Shown: positions 1-8,877 of the stretch, one piece after another
How the letters are laid out: each line of letters starts with the position of its first letter
Position numbering within the stretch: the stretch's first letter is position 1
Source of the DNA: Agarilytica sp045430345
GTDB lineage: Bacteria; Pseudomonadota; Gammaproteobacteria; Pseudomonadales; Cellvibrionaceae
Assembly: GCA_045430345.1 (NCBI GenBank)
Contig: JAILXT010000004.1
Location: 372,001-436,000, forward strand
Direction: 5' to 3'
Length of the DNA: 64,000 nt
Notes under the pieces: model-generated
The model's input: only the letters and a program-made list of their open reading frames with translations
Told to the model about the DNA's origin: nothing
Databases searched by the model: none
Made by a program: the position numbers and the translations under genes

Positions 1-2
1 AT

Positions 3-1007
3 GCCGGCGTTATTTTTTGCCCAATTTCTGAGGCTGTGCATGAATACCCTGAGCTTATAAAGAAATACCTCGGTAGCGTTGTGCCACAAAAAGACAATTA
101 CTATGCGGCGTTGAATTGTGCTGTTTTTAGTGATGGTTCTTTTGTCTATATTCCTAAAGGCGTGCGTTGCCCCATGGAGTTGTCGACATATTTTCGTATT
201 AACGAGTCGAATACAGGGCAGTTTGAACGCACTTTAATCATCGCAGAAGAAGGTAGCCACGTTAGTTATTTGGAAGGCTGTACGGCGCCCATGCGCGACG
301 AGAATCAGTTGCACGCGGCAGTCGTTGAATTGGTAGCGTTGGACAATGCAAAAATAAAATATTCCACGGTACAAAACTGGTACCCCGGTGATGCGGAAGG
401 TAAAGGTGGGATATACAATTTTGTAACTAAGCGTGGTGTGTGTCATACCAATGCACATATTTCTTGGACTCAGGTTGAAACCGGGTCAGCGGTTACCTGG
501 AAATACCCGAGCTGTATTTTAAAGGGCGACAATAGTGTCGGTGAATTTTATTCTGTGGCGCTGACGAATAATTATCAGCAAGCGGATACGGGCACCAAGA
601 TGATTCATCTTGGAAAAAATACGACGTCGACGATTATTTCTAAGGGTATTTCTGCGGGTAAGAGTTCCAACGCTTATCGTGGTTTAGTGCGTATGAATCC
701 TGGTGCGGAAGGTGCGCGTAATTATACGCAGTGCGATTCCCTATTGATTGGTGATACATGTGCGGCGCATACCTTCCCTTATATTGAAAGTAAGAATCCT
801 TCAGCGGTGGTTGAACATGAGGCTACAACGTCGAAGGTAAGCGATGATCAGTTGTATTTGTGTTTGCAGCGAGGTATTGACACTGAGAAAGCTATTTCCA
901 TGATTGTGAATGGTTTTTGTAAAGAAGTATTTAAAGAGTTGCCGATGGAGTTTGCGGTCGAGGCTGGAAAGCTTCTGGAAGTAAGTCTTGAGGGTAGTGT
1001 TGGCTAA
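3..1007 (+). CDS. sufB: SufB, Fe-S cluster scaffold subunit (5' end cut by window)
   Basis: This is the C-terminal 334 residues of SufB; the family is about 480 residues long, so roughly 145 are missing to the left. The frame is open from base 3, reading GVIFCPISEAVHEYPEL, so an apparent GTG start at 36 is internal. SufB forms the SufBC2D complex in the cytoplasm, where a nascent Fe-S cluster is built from sulfur delivered by SufS-SufE. The segment keeps typical SufB stretches (YIPKGVRCPMELSTYFRIN, QNWYPGD, and RNYTQCDSLLIGD near the end). It is the first visible gene of a suf operon on the same strand, separated from sufC by about 190 bases that hold a palindromic repeat. Confidence 0.97.
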   Translation, partial: AGVIFCPISEAVHEYPELIKKYLGSVVPQKDNYYAALNCAVFSDGSFVYIPKGVRCPMELSTYFRINESNTGQFERTLIIAEEGSHVSYLEGCTAPMRDENQLHAAVVELVALDNAKIKYSTVQNWYPGDAEGKGGIYNFVTKRGVCHTNAHISWTQVETGSAVTWKYPSCILKGDNSVGEFYSVALTNNYQQADTGTKMIHLGKNTTSTIISKGISAGKSSNAYRGLVRMNPGAEGARNYTQCDSLLIGDTCAAHTFPYIESKNPSAVVEHEATTSKVSDDQLYLCLQRGIDTEKAISMIVNGFCKEVFKELPMEFAVEAGKLLEVSLEGSVG

Positions 1008-1025
1008 CTTATATTGCATGACGAG

Positions 1026-1130
1026 AATTCCCTCGGAAAACTTTTTTCTGACGCGCCGTAAACTCATCCGTGAGGGCTCAACTGTAGCATCCATGCTACA
1101 GATGGTCATAAAAAGCTTCCCGAGGGAATT
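1026..1130. repeat. Nested inverted-repeat element between sufB and sufC
   Basis: An outer inverted repeat of 21 bases, with two mismatches, lies at 1026-1046 and 1110-1130; its perfect 11-base core is aattccctcgg / ccgagggaatt. Inside is a perfect 20-base palindrome at 1082-1101 (9-base arms ctgtagcat/atgctacag around cc) and a short ctca/tgag hairpin near 1062-1073. The layout resembles intergenic palindromic repeats common in marine gammaproteobacteria, but family membership is from memory and no second copy was found in this window. Its place inside the suf operon suggests it is transcribed and could stabilise or attenuate the mRNA. Confidence 0.7.
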
Positions 1131-1199
1131 TGCTAAGTGCTATGACGAATCTGCGTACGAGAATTGAGCGCAACGATATAAAAGTGGAGAAAATTTTTA

Positions 1200-1955
1200 A
1201 TGCTGTCGATTAACGATCTACAAGCAAAGGTTGAAGATAAGCAAATTCTTAAAGGTTTAACCCTTGATGTTAAGCCTGGCGAAGTACACGCGATCATGGG
1301 GCCGAACGGTTCAGGTAAAAGTACGCTAGGGCATGTGCTTTCTGGAAGAGAAGGCTATGAAGTGATCGGCGGCAGTGTTGATTTTATGGGTAGGAATTTA
1401 TTCGATCTAGAGACTGAAGACCGAGCCCGTGAAGGGTTGTTTCTGGCATTTCAGTACCCCGTCGAAATTCCCGGTGTGAGTAATATGGAATTTCTTAAAG
1501 CGTCAGTGGATGCTGTGCGTGAGTACCGCGGGCAAGATGCTTTGGATTCTGTGGCGTTTATGAAAAAAGCGCGCGAGTTTTGTAAGGCGGTAAATTTAGA
1601 TCAAAACTTTTTGAAGCGCGGCGTAAACGAAGGTTTCTCTGGTGGAGAAAAGAAGCGCAACGAAATCATGCAAATGATGCTGCTTGAGCCGAAGCTTGCG
1701 ATTTTAGATGAAACAGATTCTGGCTTGGATATCGACGCCTTGCAGGTTGTTGCGGATGGCGTGAATTCTCTGCGTTCTGAAGACCGCTCTTTTATTGTAG
1801 TGACGCATTATCAGCGCTTGTTAAATTATATTGAGCCAGATTACGTACATGTGTTGGCTGGCGGTAAGATTATTAAGTCTGGCGATAAATCCTTAGCGCT
1901 AGAACTTGAAGAAAAAGGCTATGGTTGGCTCGACGGCGTGGGAGAGGTGGCCTAA
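1200..1955 (+). CDS. sufC: SufC, ABC-type ATPase of the SufBC2D complex
   Basis: This 251-residue protein is the cytoplasmic ATPase that drives conformational change in SufBC2D during Fe-S assembly. Walker A is GPNGSGKST at residues 34-42, followed by a Q-loop (FLAFQYPVEIPG), the signature FSGGEKKRNE near residue 145 and Walker B LAILDETDSGLD near 165. The Glu-Lys-Lys after the signature and the ETDSGLDIDAL stretch are typical of SufC rather than of transporter ATPases. The ATG is preceded by gtggagaaaa. The stop codon shares one base with the sufD start (TAATG), pointing to translational coupling. Confidence 0.97.
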   Translation: MLSINDLQAKVEDKQILKGLTLDVKPGEVHAIMGPNGSGKSTLGHVLSGREGYEVIGGSVDFMGRNLFDLETEDRAREGLFLAFQYPVEIPGVSNMEFLKASVDAVREYRGQDALDSVAFMKKAREFCKAVNLDQNFLKRGVNEGFSGGEKKRNEIMQMMLLEPKLAILDETDSGLDIDALQVVADGVNSLRSEDRSFIVVTHYQRLLNYIEPDYVHVLAGGKIIKSGDKSLALELEEKGYGWLDGVGEVA

Positions 1956-3277
1956 TGTCGGATTTTGTTTCTCAAGCGGCGGCTTATGTGCCACATAATT
2001 CGCTTGAGTGGTTAGCGCCGATTCAAAAGCGTCAGGCGGAAGTGTGGGGGAAAGTTTCTTTTCCTCATCGCAAATCGGAAGATTGGAAGTACACCAATTT
2101 GCGTGTACTTGAGCAAGGCGATGTATGCAGTGCATCACCGGAAGTGCGAGCGCTTGATGACGCGGTTCTGGCGGGCGCGAATATTACCGGCTTGGATTGT
2201 TTTGATGCCGTGTTTGTGAACGGTGTTTATGACGAGACCTTATCTTCTCCCGTAGCCGATTTACCTAAAGGTGTGGTGTTCTCCACGTTTAACCGTGCCG
2301 GAGAAGATGTTCAAGGCGAGGTTGTCAGTAAGCTTGGCAGTATTGCTCAGGATACTAAACATATATTTACGACCCTAAATGCCAGTCAGCTTAATGATGG
2401 TGTGTTTATTCGAGTTGCTAAAAACACGAAAATCGAAAAAGCATTTCGCGTATTAAATATCAGCTTGTCTCAAACGAAAGCTGCGACAGTTTCCCCACGT
2501 GTATTGTTGACGTTGGAAGATGGCGCTGAGGCGACTTTGGTTGAGCAATTTCTCACTGACGATGCAGCGCAGAGTAATTTTGTGAATGCGGTGACAGAGC
2601 TTGATGTTTTGGCGAATGCTCAGTTAAGACATTACCGCTTGCATCTAGAGGATGAAAGCGCGCTTCATGTTGGCGGTTTGCACGTAAACTTGGCGGCTTC
2701 AGCCGTTATCGACAGTTTTCATTTCGCGCTGGGCAGTAAGTTAAAGCGTATAGATTGTGTTGTAAATCATCTGGGTAAAGGCGCGCACTGTGAAATGGGC
2801 GGTGTTTATTTGCCGCGTCATAAGCAGCATGTGGATTACCATACGACCATTGAGCATGCGGTGCCTCACTGCACTACCAACGAAGTATTCCGAGGCATCA
2901 TCGCGGATGAAGCAAAAGCCGTGTTTAATGGCCGTATTCATATCCATAAAGATGCCCAGAAAACATTCGCTCAATTAAGCAATAAGAATTTACTTACCAG
3001 CAATAAGGCCGAGGTCGACACCAAGCCTGAGCTGGAAATCTATGCGGATGACGTGCAATGTGCACACGGCGCAACCGTCGCCCAGTTAAACGAAACATCG
3101 ATGCATTATTTGCGAACACGTGGCGTGTCTGAAAAAGAGGCGCGGATGATGTTGAGTTTTGGTTTTATAAATGAGCTGATTAACAACGTGAACGACCAGG
3201 CCGTTGCCGATTATCTTCGTCCTAAGATTGCGGAGCTGTTTGCGCGAGACCCGAATAATTTGGAGTCTCTGCTGTGA
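1955..3277 (+). CDS. sufD: SufD, Fe-S cluster assembly subunit
   Basis: This 440-residue SufB paralogue completes SufBC2D and is needed for iron entry and cluster building. An N-terminal helical part (WGKVSFPHRKSEDWKYTNL) is followed by the right-handed beta-helix core, and the C-terminal part carries the conserved NGRIHIHKDAQKT and CAHGATVAQL segments. An upstream in-frame start at 1925 would add MARRRGRGGL, but that lies inside sufC; the ATG at 1955 overlaps the sufC stop and is preceded by gggagaggtgg, so it is preferred. The stop overlaps the sufS start. Confidence 0.95.
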   Translation: MSDFVSQAAAYVPHNSLEWLAPIQKRQAEVWGKVSFPHRKSEDWKYTNLRVLEQGDVCSASPEVRALDDAVLAGANITGLDCFDAVFVNGVYDETLSSPVADLPKGVVFSTFNRAGEDVQGEVVSKLGSIAQDTKHIFTTLNASQLNDGVFIRVAKNTKIEKAFRVLNISLSQTKAATVSPRVLLTLEDGAEATLVEQFLTDDAAQSNFVNAVTELDVLANAQLRHYRLHLEDESALHVGGLHVNLAASAVIDSFHFALGSKLKRIDCVVNHLGKGAHCEMGGVYLPRHKQHVDYHTTIEHAVPHCTTNEVFRGIIADEAKAVFNGRIHIHKDAQKTFAQLSNKNLLTSNKAEVDTKPELEIYADDVQCAHGATVAQLNETSMHYLRTRGVSEKEARMMLSFGFINELINNVNDQAVADYLRPKIAELFARDPNNLESLL

Positions 3278-4527
3278 TGGTTGTGGAGGATGTGGAAGTC
3301 GTAAAGCGTGGATTTGATGTAGAGACCGTGCGGGCTGAGTTTCCCATTTTGGATCAAAAGGTTAACGGCCATCCGCTAGTCTATCTCGATAATGCCGCAA
3401 CGACTCAAAAACCTCAGGCAGTGATTGATGCGATCATCGAATATTATACTCAGTACAATTCAAACGTTCATCGTGGCGCTCACGCTTTAAGTGATAAGGC
3501 CACTCAGAAGTTTGAAGAGGCGCGGGAAACGGTTGCCCGTTTTATTAATAGTCCGAGTTCGGGTTCTATTATTTGGACGCGTGGTACGACGGAAGGGATT
3601 AACCTGGTTGCGTCGACTTGGGCGCGAGCGAATATTAAAGCGGGTGACAAAATCTTGGTGCCCGAGCTAGAGCATCATTCCAATATCGTGCCGTGGCAAG
3701 TATTAGCTGAATCTGTCGGTGCGCAATTAATACCAATTCCCGTGACAGATGCGGGTGATATTGACCTTTCACAATTCGAATTGTTGTTGGATGAGCGGGT
3801 TAAATTTGTTTCCGTTAATCATGTCTCGAACGCTTTAGGGACGATCAACCCCGTCAAGCACATTATTGATAAAGCGCACGCTGTCGGTGCAAAGGTGTTG
3901 GTGGATGGTGCGCAAGCCGTGGCCCATTTCCCGGTGGATGTGCAGGACCTGGATTGCGATTTTTACGCGTTCTCAGGTCACAAGCTCTATGCGCCTACAG
4001 GGGTTGGCGTACTTTGGGGGCAAGAGACGCTTCTTAATGAAATGCCTCCCTACCATTACGGCGGTGAAATGATCGAGGCGGTGAGTTTTTCCGGCACGAC
4101 GTTTAATCGACTGCCTTATAAGTTTGAAGCGGGTACGCCGAATATTTGTGGCGCTATTGGTCTTGCTGCAGCGATTGACTATGTTGAGGGTTTTGATCGC
4201 CGAGCCGTTCAGGCGCATGAGCAAGCGATATTGTCATATGCGATCGAGAAAGCGCGTGACTTCCCTGGGTTAACACGCGTTGGTTCTTCTGAGAGTGCAA
4301 CGGGAGTATTGAGCTTTGTTGTGATGGGGACGCACCCCGCCGATATTGGTATGTTATTGGATCAGCAGGGCGTGGCTGTACGTACTGGGCACCATTGTGC
4401 TCAACCGTTGATGGCGCGTTTTAACGTCCCAGGGACTGTGCGCGCCTCGTTTTCTATGTACAACTCAAAACAAGACGTGGATCGTTTGTTCGAAGCTCTG
4501 CATAAAGTGATGCATTTTCTAGCTTAA
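3277..4527 (+). CDS. sufS: SufS, group II cysteine desulfurase
   Basis: This 416-residue PLP enzyme removes sulfur from cysteine and passes it through SufE to SufB. It shows the aminotransferase class V fold: YLDNAATTQKP near the N-terminus, an NVHRGAH segment, the PLP lysine in SGHKLYAPTGVGVLWG near residue 235, and the active cysteine in RTGHHCAQPLM (C374). The HHCAQP context marks the SufS type rather than IscS. The ATG at 3277 overlaps the sufD stop (TGATG); a GTG one codon upstream is the alternative. SufE lies later in the operon. Confidence 0.97.
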   Translation: MVVEDVEVVKRGFDVETVRAEFPILDQKVNGHPLVYLDNAATTQKPQAVIDAIIEYYTQYNSNVHRGAHALSDKATQKFEEARETVARFINSPSSGSIIWTRGTTEGINLVASTWARANIKAGDKILVPELEHHSNIVPWQVLAESVGAQLIPIPVTDAGDIDLSQFELLLDERVKFVSVNHVSNALGTINPVKHIIDKAHAVGAKVLVDGAQAVAHFPVDVQDLDCDFYAFSGHKLYAPTGVGVLWGQETLLNEMPPYHYGGEMIEAVSFSGTTFNRLPYKFEAGTPNICGAIGLAAAIDYVEGFDRRAVQAHEQAILSYAIEKARDFPGLTRVGSSESATGVLSFVVMGTHPADIGMLLDQQGVAVRTGHHCAQPLMARFNVPGTVRASFSMYNSKQDVDRLFEALHKVMHFLA

Positions 4528-4557
4528 TGCGAGCGTAAATTAAGATTGGTGTAAGTT

Positions 4558-4911
4558 ATGACTGTAGAAACGCATAGTGCGGAACAAGCTATTTCTGTGA
4601 CTGCTGCAGCAGCAGAGCATTTTGCGCGTACCCTCGCCAAAAATTCGGCGGTGGGTCTACGCATTAGTTTGAAAGAGAGTGGTTGCACCGGTTTTAAATA
4701 TGTCATCGATGAAGTTGAGGCCGCAGTTGACGGTGATCAATCCATTTATTTGGAGAATGGCATTATTATATACGTGGACCCAAAACATTTGGCCGCATTG
4801 AATGGCATGGTGATTGACTATGTTCAGGAAGGCTTAAATAAGAACCTTGTACTCAACAACCCGAATGTAAAAGACATTTGTGGGTGTGGTGAGTCATTTA
4901 GTGTTGAGTAA
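4558..4911 (+). CDS. sufA: SufA/IscA-type Fe-S carrier
   Basis: This 117-residue A-type carrier takes clusters from SufBC2D to target proteins. The three ligand cysteines are present: C43 in ESGCTGFKY, then C108 and C110 in DICGCGESF near the C-terminus. The first 20 residues are a poorly conserved Ala-rich extension. Position in the operon favours SufA over ErpA or IscA, although family boundaries are soft. It starts 30 bases after sufS and ends 11 bases before sufT. Confidence 0.92.
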   Translation: MTVETHSAEQAISVTAAAAEHFARTLAKNSAVGLRISLKESGCTGFKYVIDEVEAAVDGDQSIYLENGIIIYVDPKHLAALNGMVIDYVQEGLNKNLVLNNPNVKDICGCGESFSVE

Positions 4912-4922
4912 GTAGAGCGTTT

Positions 4923-5459
4923 ATGTCAGAACAACGCATGGTGGCAACCCTTCGAGAGTGTCCTGCTAGGCTTGTCCCTGTGGGTGACCCGATTACTATT
5001 CCCGCCCATAGTTTCGTTACGATTACCCAATCACTCGGTGGTAACTATACCGTTGTGTATCAGGGGAATATGCTCCGTGTTGACGGTACCGATGCGGATG
5101 CACTTGGGCTGGAAAAATACGAATTATCCTTCTCCGATTGCGGTGATAATGCCATCCATGAGGCGCAGGTGTGGGAAGCGCTCGAAACTATTTATGACCC
5201 TGAAATTCCTGTGAATTTGCGTAGCTTGGGTTTGATATACGAAGTCGCTATTGATCAGACTGAATGCGCGGTTAATATTCAAATGACCTTGACTGCGCCT
5301 GGTTGTGGTATGGGGCCGGTGCTTGTTGGTGATGTTGAGTATCGTGTAAAACTCGTGCCGAACGTGAAGCATGTAAACGTTGAACTTGTGTTTGATCCGC
5401 CCTGGCATCGTGACATGATGTCAGAAGAAGCGCAGCTTGAAACTGGTATGTTTTATTAA
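4923..5459 (+). CDS. sufT: SufT, MIP18/DUF59-family Fe-S maturation protein
   Basis: This 178-residue protein joins an N-terminal SufT-specific part (about residues 1-75) to a MIP18/DUF59 domain. The domain core is visible as WEALETIYDPEIPVN, then LGLIYEV, and the cysteine in LTAPGCGMGPVL. SufT is an auxiliary factor in Fe-S protein maturation known from SUF operons; its exact step is not settled. It lies between sufA and sufE on the same strand with short spacers, so co-expression is likely. Confidence 0.9.
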   Translation: MSEQRMVATLRECPARLVPVGDPITIPAHSFVTITQSLGGNYTVVYQGNMLRVDGTDADALGLEKYELSFSDCGDNAIHEAQVWEALETIYDPEIPVNLRSLGLIYEVAIDQTECAVNIQMTLTAPGCGMGPVLVGDVEYRVKLVPNVKHVNVELVFDPPWHRDMMSEEAQLETGMFY

Positions 5460-5502
5460 ATTTAATCAATTTGTCTTTTTCCCTTTGCGTTAAGAATTCT
5501 TC

Positions 5503-5934
5503 ATGTCTCATTCGAACAACCCTTTTGGCCGCAGCATCACTTCTGACGATATTATCGACACGCTCGGTTTTTTCGATTCTTGGGAAGAGCGTTATAAATA
5601 TATTATTGACCTGGGGAAAGAGCTGCCGCCAATGCCCGAAGCCAAAAAAGACGAAGCGCATTTAGTGCGTGGCTGCCAGAGTCAGGTATGGATTGACGCG
5701 CAGCAGGAAGGCGATGCGATTTGGCTGGATGTGGATAGCGATGCGTTTATCGTCAAAGGCCTGTTGGGTGTTGTGCTTGCCGCATATAACGGAAAAAGCC
5801 CCTCAGATATTTTAGCCTTCGATGTGGAAGCCTATTTTGATGCTTTGGGTTTGTTAAAGCATTTGAGCCCAACTCGCGGAAATGGCCTAAAGGCGATGGT
5901 GAATAAAATTCAAACCATTGCCTCCGCTTCCTAA
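5503..5934 (+). CDS. sufE: SufE, sulfur acceptor for SufS
   Basis: This 143-residue SufE family protein accepts persulfide sulfur from SufS on a conserved cysteine and raises its activity. The active cysteine is C58 in LVRGCQSQVW. The flanking segments WEERYKYIIDLGKELPP and the later LLGVVLAAYNGKSP, together with the C-terminal LSPTRGNGLKAM, match the family. It is the last gene of the visible suf operon. A 13-base palindrome (aatgaacttcatt, 5934-5946) follows, but no convincing terminator does. Confidence 0.95.
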   Translation: MSHSNNPFGRSITSDDIIDTLGFFDSWEERYKYIIDLGKELPPMPEAKKDEAHLVRGCQSQVWIDAQQEGDAIWLDVDSDAFIVKGLLGVVLAAYNGKSPSDILAFDVEAYFDALGLLKHLSPTRGNGLKAMVNKIQTIASAS

Positions 5935-5950
5935 ATGAACTTCATTGCCC

Positions 5951-6817
5951 TCAGCTTTTTTCGCTCAGTAAATTGAGTTGTCGTTTTAATATGGTCGAGC
6001 TTACGTTCGGTGTATAGTCAAAGTAGACGAGTTCACACGTCACTTCGGGGTACTTCCCTTTCCAGTCCGAACCGACAGAAATTGCGTCGATGTTATATGT
6101 GTCGATAACTTTTTGTTTGTTTTTATCTGTTTGAGGGATGACCTCGTCAACGTAGCTGTTCGATTCAATAACAGAAATACGCTCATTAAATGGAATGATC
6201 GCTTTACGCCCCTTTTCCTTTTCAATGAGTTCGTCTGTTGATACTCCCACAATTAAATAGTCGCACAGTGCTTTGGTGCTTTTCAGTATGTTTAGGTGGC
6301 CTTGATGGAATATATCGAAGCAACCTGAAGTGTACATACGTTTATACGGTTTTCCCGAGCCGTTTTCGTGCTCTGGAGCGTTATCCGCTGCGAAGTCAGC
6401 TTTTAGTGTTGTGAGTAGTTCATCCATGTAGGTGGGATCTAGGTTTAGTGCATAGCTCATGTCGGGTGGGGCAGGCCAAAATTTATCCTCAAGGGAGAGG
6501 TGGCAGAATTCAACCGGATGTTCATAGCGTGGAATAATGTGAAAGTGGACGTCCGGATCGACCATCATGAGCATGAGGTGATTGATTTTGTCGTAGTGAA
6601 AGCGATGTTTTAAAACACTTTCTATCTGGCGCACAATGCTTCTGTGTTCTAGTGCCGCTTCTTCGGATATCTCAGAGTACTGGGTAACGGGATCTTTACA
6701 AATAAGAATCAATGACCCCAGTGTGATTTGGTTTGGCCTGAGAAGTAAGTGCCAATGATTGTATGTTTTGATCAGGCTATTTGGGTAACCAAATTTTTCG
6801 AGCGTTGCATCAGTCAT
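5951..6817 (-). CDS. HIT-domain / glycerol-3-phosphate cytidylyltransferase-like fusion
   Basis: This 288-residue protein has two domains. Residues about 1-125 look like a HIT-family nucleotide hydrolase or transferase: LLRPNQITLGSLILICK and the motif DVHFHIIPRY, where the first His of the usual H-x-H-x-H triad is Asp while the other two remain. Residues about 155-285 match TagD-type cytidylyltransferases: GCFDIFHQGHLNIL with the HxGH signature, DYLIVGVSTDE and a late YTPNVSSTILK in place of the usual RTEGISTT. By family the C-terminal half would make CDP-glycerol or a similar CDP-alcohol from CTP. The divergent neighbour is a CDP-glycerol transferase family member, which supports this. Substrate and the role of the HIT domain are inferences. 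Confidence 0.82.
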   Translation of the reverse strand: MTDATLEKFGYPNSLIKTYNHWHLLLRPNQITLGSLILICKDPVTQYSEISEEAALEHRSIVRQIESVLKHRFHYDKINHLMLMMVDPDVHFHIIPRYEHPVEFCHLSLEDKFWPAPPDMSYALNLDPTYMDELLTTLKADFAADNAPEHENGSGKPYKRMYTSGCFDIFHQGHLNILKSTKALCDYLIVGVSTDELIEKEKGRKAIIPFNERISVIESNSYVDEVIPQTDKNKQKVIDTYNIDAISVGSDWKGKYPEVTCELVYFDYTPNVSSTILKRQLNLLSEKS

Positions 6818-7000
6818 AAGGTTTTATGAATAGGTGTGTGTTTGGGGGGAGGGGCATTAGAGCTTTTAGCCACTCTGGCGCCCCGGCGAGTACCCGTATT
6901 TTAAGCGGATCGAGCTATGCTATCAATTTACGAAAGCCAATATATTCAATTGCTACGGACCTTTGTGGGCATTATTATACCGCCCATTCTGAATTTGACG

Positions 7001-8083
7001 ATGGTTGCTACATTGAAGCTAATATTCGATACGCTCAATATCTACTATTTACCGCAGTATTTGCCCATTTTTCGCGTGCTTGAGGGGCGTGGCCATGATG
7101 TGCAGATTGTGGCGTATCGGGATAAAAACGATGAAGAGCAGTGCAATCGTCTTTTTGAGGCGGAGGGAATAGCGCCTTATTGGGTGCAGGATCCCCCGGA
7201 GGCGGCTCGTTACTACGCGGAGCAAAAAGCTGATTGGATTATTTTCGGAAATACCTTTTATCATTTGGATCTCGTTCATCCTGTCTCGAAAACTGCTCAG
7301 CTCGGTCATGGTATAGGTCCTAAGCCTGGGTATTACCATAAATCAAAAACGCCCATGTCGGTGCGATTCATTGAGGGCGAGCTTCGGGTCCGCAAAGCCA
7401 AAGAGCTGTACCCAAATGATACGTTCGCACAGGTCGGGTTTTCTAAAATGGATCCGATCTTCAATGGCGAAGAGTCAGGCCTGGATCTGGAGGCGCTAGG
7501 TTTAGATCCAGCTAAGCCTACTATTTTGTATGCGCCCACATTTAACCCAAGTTCATTGGGGCGTTTTCCTGACAGTTGGCCGAAGGACTTTAGCGAATAC
7601 AATATATTAATTAAGCCGCATTCCATTACGCAAACGCGCTCCCGGTATCGTGCCCAGCAACGAAAGCTAAAAAAATGGGGTGAGTACAGTAATACTTATG
7701 TTGCAAGCTTAGATGATATTTCTTTGTTACCGTTTATGAAACATGCCGATATTTTATTAAGTGAAGCCTCGTCGACCTTGTTTGAGTTTGTTGCCATGGA
7801 TCGCCCGGTTATCGTGTGTAACTTTTTCAAACTTAAATGGACCTATTGGGGGCCGTTTTACTATCGTTTCAAGCGTCGTTTTTTGACTCACAATGTGGTT
7901 TATCAAGATATAGGTCGTCACGTATCATCGTATAAGGCCCTAAAAGAAGCGATTCCCCAGCAATTAGCCAACCGGTCTGAATACCACGATCGCCGGGTGC
8001 AATATACAAAAGATCATGTTGGTCCGACCGACGGTAAGTCGTCTGAGCGAATCGTTGATTACCTTGAGCGAAACCTCAAATAG
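7001..8083 (+). CDS. CDP-glycerol glycerophosphotransferase-family protein
   Basis: This protein of about 360 residues belongs to the TagB/TagF glycerophosphotransferase family, which moves glycerol phosphate from CDP-glycerol onto a membrane-associated glycan. Supporting segments are AQLGHGIGPKPGYY, TILYAPTFNPSS, NILIKPHS and ILLSEASSTLFEFVAMDRPV, the usual donor-binding region. Start choice is uncertain: an in-frame ATG at 6917 adds 28 residues; ATG 7001 or TTG 7013 place the protein start next to LKLIFDTLNIYYLPQYLP. No strong ribosome binding site marks any of them. It is divergent from the cytidylyltransferase fusion, so the pair probably adds glycerol phosphate or a related group to a surface polysaccharide. 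Confidence 0.82.
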   Translation: MVATLKLIFDTLNIYYLPQYLPIFRVLEGRGHDVQIVAYRDKNDEEQCNRLFEAEGIAPYWVQDPPEAARYYAEQKADWIIFGNTFYHLDLVHPVSKTAQLGHGIGPKPGYYHKSKTPMSVRFIEGELRVRKAKELYPNDTFAQVGFSKMDPIFNGEESGLDLEALGLDPAKPTILYAPTFNPSSLGRFPDSWPKDFSEYNILIKPHSITQTRSRYRAQQRKLKKWGEYSNTYVASLDDISLLPFMKHADILLSEASSTLFEFVAMDRPVIVCNFFKLKWTYWGPFYYRFKRRFLTHNVVYQDIGRHVSSYKALKEAIPQQLANRSEYHDRRVQYTKDHVGPTDGKSSERIVDYLERNLK

Positions 8084-8114
8084 TATGATTGAGATGCTCG
8101 AATTGGGTGTGTCT

Positions 8115-8675
8115 CTAATTACGGTTATTTGGCGTTAAACTTTTATGTAAGGCTTTTTCTAGTTTGTCTCCTATGGGTTTTGTTCTGCTTCCGTAGTGAG
8201 TAATGTTGTTTCCGTTAACTAAGTATTTATTAAAGTTCCAGCTCGGCTTCCTTGTTTGTTTGGCAAGGTGCTGAAATGTTGGGTTAGCTTTTTTCCCTTT
8301 CACATGCGTTGGTGCAAGCATGGTAAATGTGACGCCATAATTTTTGTAGCAGACCCCGGCAGCTTTTTCTTCGTCTTTTGCCGCTTGGCGAAAATCATTG
8401 GACGTAAACCCAATGATAGTGAGCCCTTGATCCTTATACTTCATGTGGAGAGCTTCCAATGGGCCGAATTGTCGAGTGAAACCGCAGTGACTCGCGGTAT
8501 TAACGATGATCATTGGTTTTCCCGTGTATAAATCGCAAAGATTTATGATGTTTGTGCTGTGGAGTTGGCGGTATTCGTGGTTCAAAAAGCCAGGGCAGTC
8601 GCGGGTCTCAGGTGCCTCTGATAGCGTTGACTGTGGATATAGCGAAGTAAAGATGAATAAACATACCGAATGCAT
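8115..8675 (-). CDS. Glutathione peroxidase-family protein, probably exported
   Basis: This protein of about 186 residues resembles glutathione/thioredoxin peroxidases that reduce hydroperoxides. The active cysteine sits in NTASHCGFTRQFGPLEAL, the next block (GLTIIGFTSNDF) replaces the usual GFPCNQF, and the catalytic Trp-Asn pair is in PSWNFNKYLV. A Cys instead of Sec is used. The open frame runs upstream to 8852 with ATGs there and at 8795, but the family starts near CPGFLNHEYR and a short hydrophobic signal-like stretch (HSVCLFIFTSLY) follows the ATG at 8675, so that start is preferred. No start has a strong ribosome binding site. Periplasmic location is inferred. Confidence 0.8.
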   Translation of the reverse strand: MHSVCLFIFTSLYPQSTLSEAPETRDCPGFLNHEYRQLHSTNIINLCDLYTGKPMIIVNTASHCGFTRQFGPLEALHMKYKDQGLTIIGFTSNDFRQAAKDEEKAAGVCYKNYGVTFTMLAPTHVKGKKANPTFQHLAKQTRKPSWNFNKYLVNGNNITHYGSRTKPIGDKLEKALHKSLTPNNRN

Positions 8676-8877
8676 AACACGTTGATGTCTGTGGATAAAA
8701 GATCTGTATTCAGTAGTTGCGTTATGTATATTCACTTTCAGACCTTTTGTGATTGTTTCGCGGGTATTAATGAGGAATCTAAAAGAGGCTTTCATGGGGC
8801 CTATCTTAGCCGATGTCTTTAATATACGTGTTATGTAGAGTAGTGGTTTCATTTTGTATTTAGGCCGTGTTCACTTG

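Noticed and set aside
8676..8852. N-terminal extension of the glutathione peroxidase frame
   Set aside because: No ribosome binding site, no family match, and it would bury the signal-like segment.
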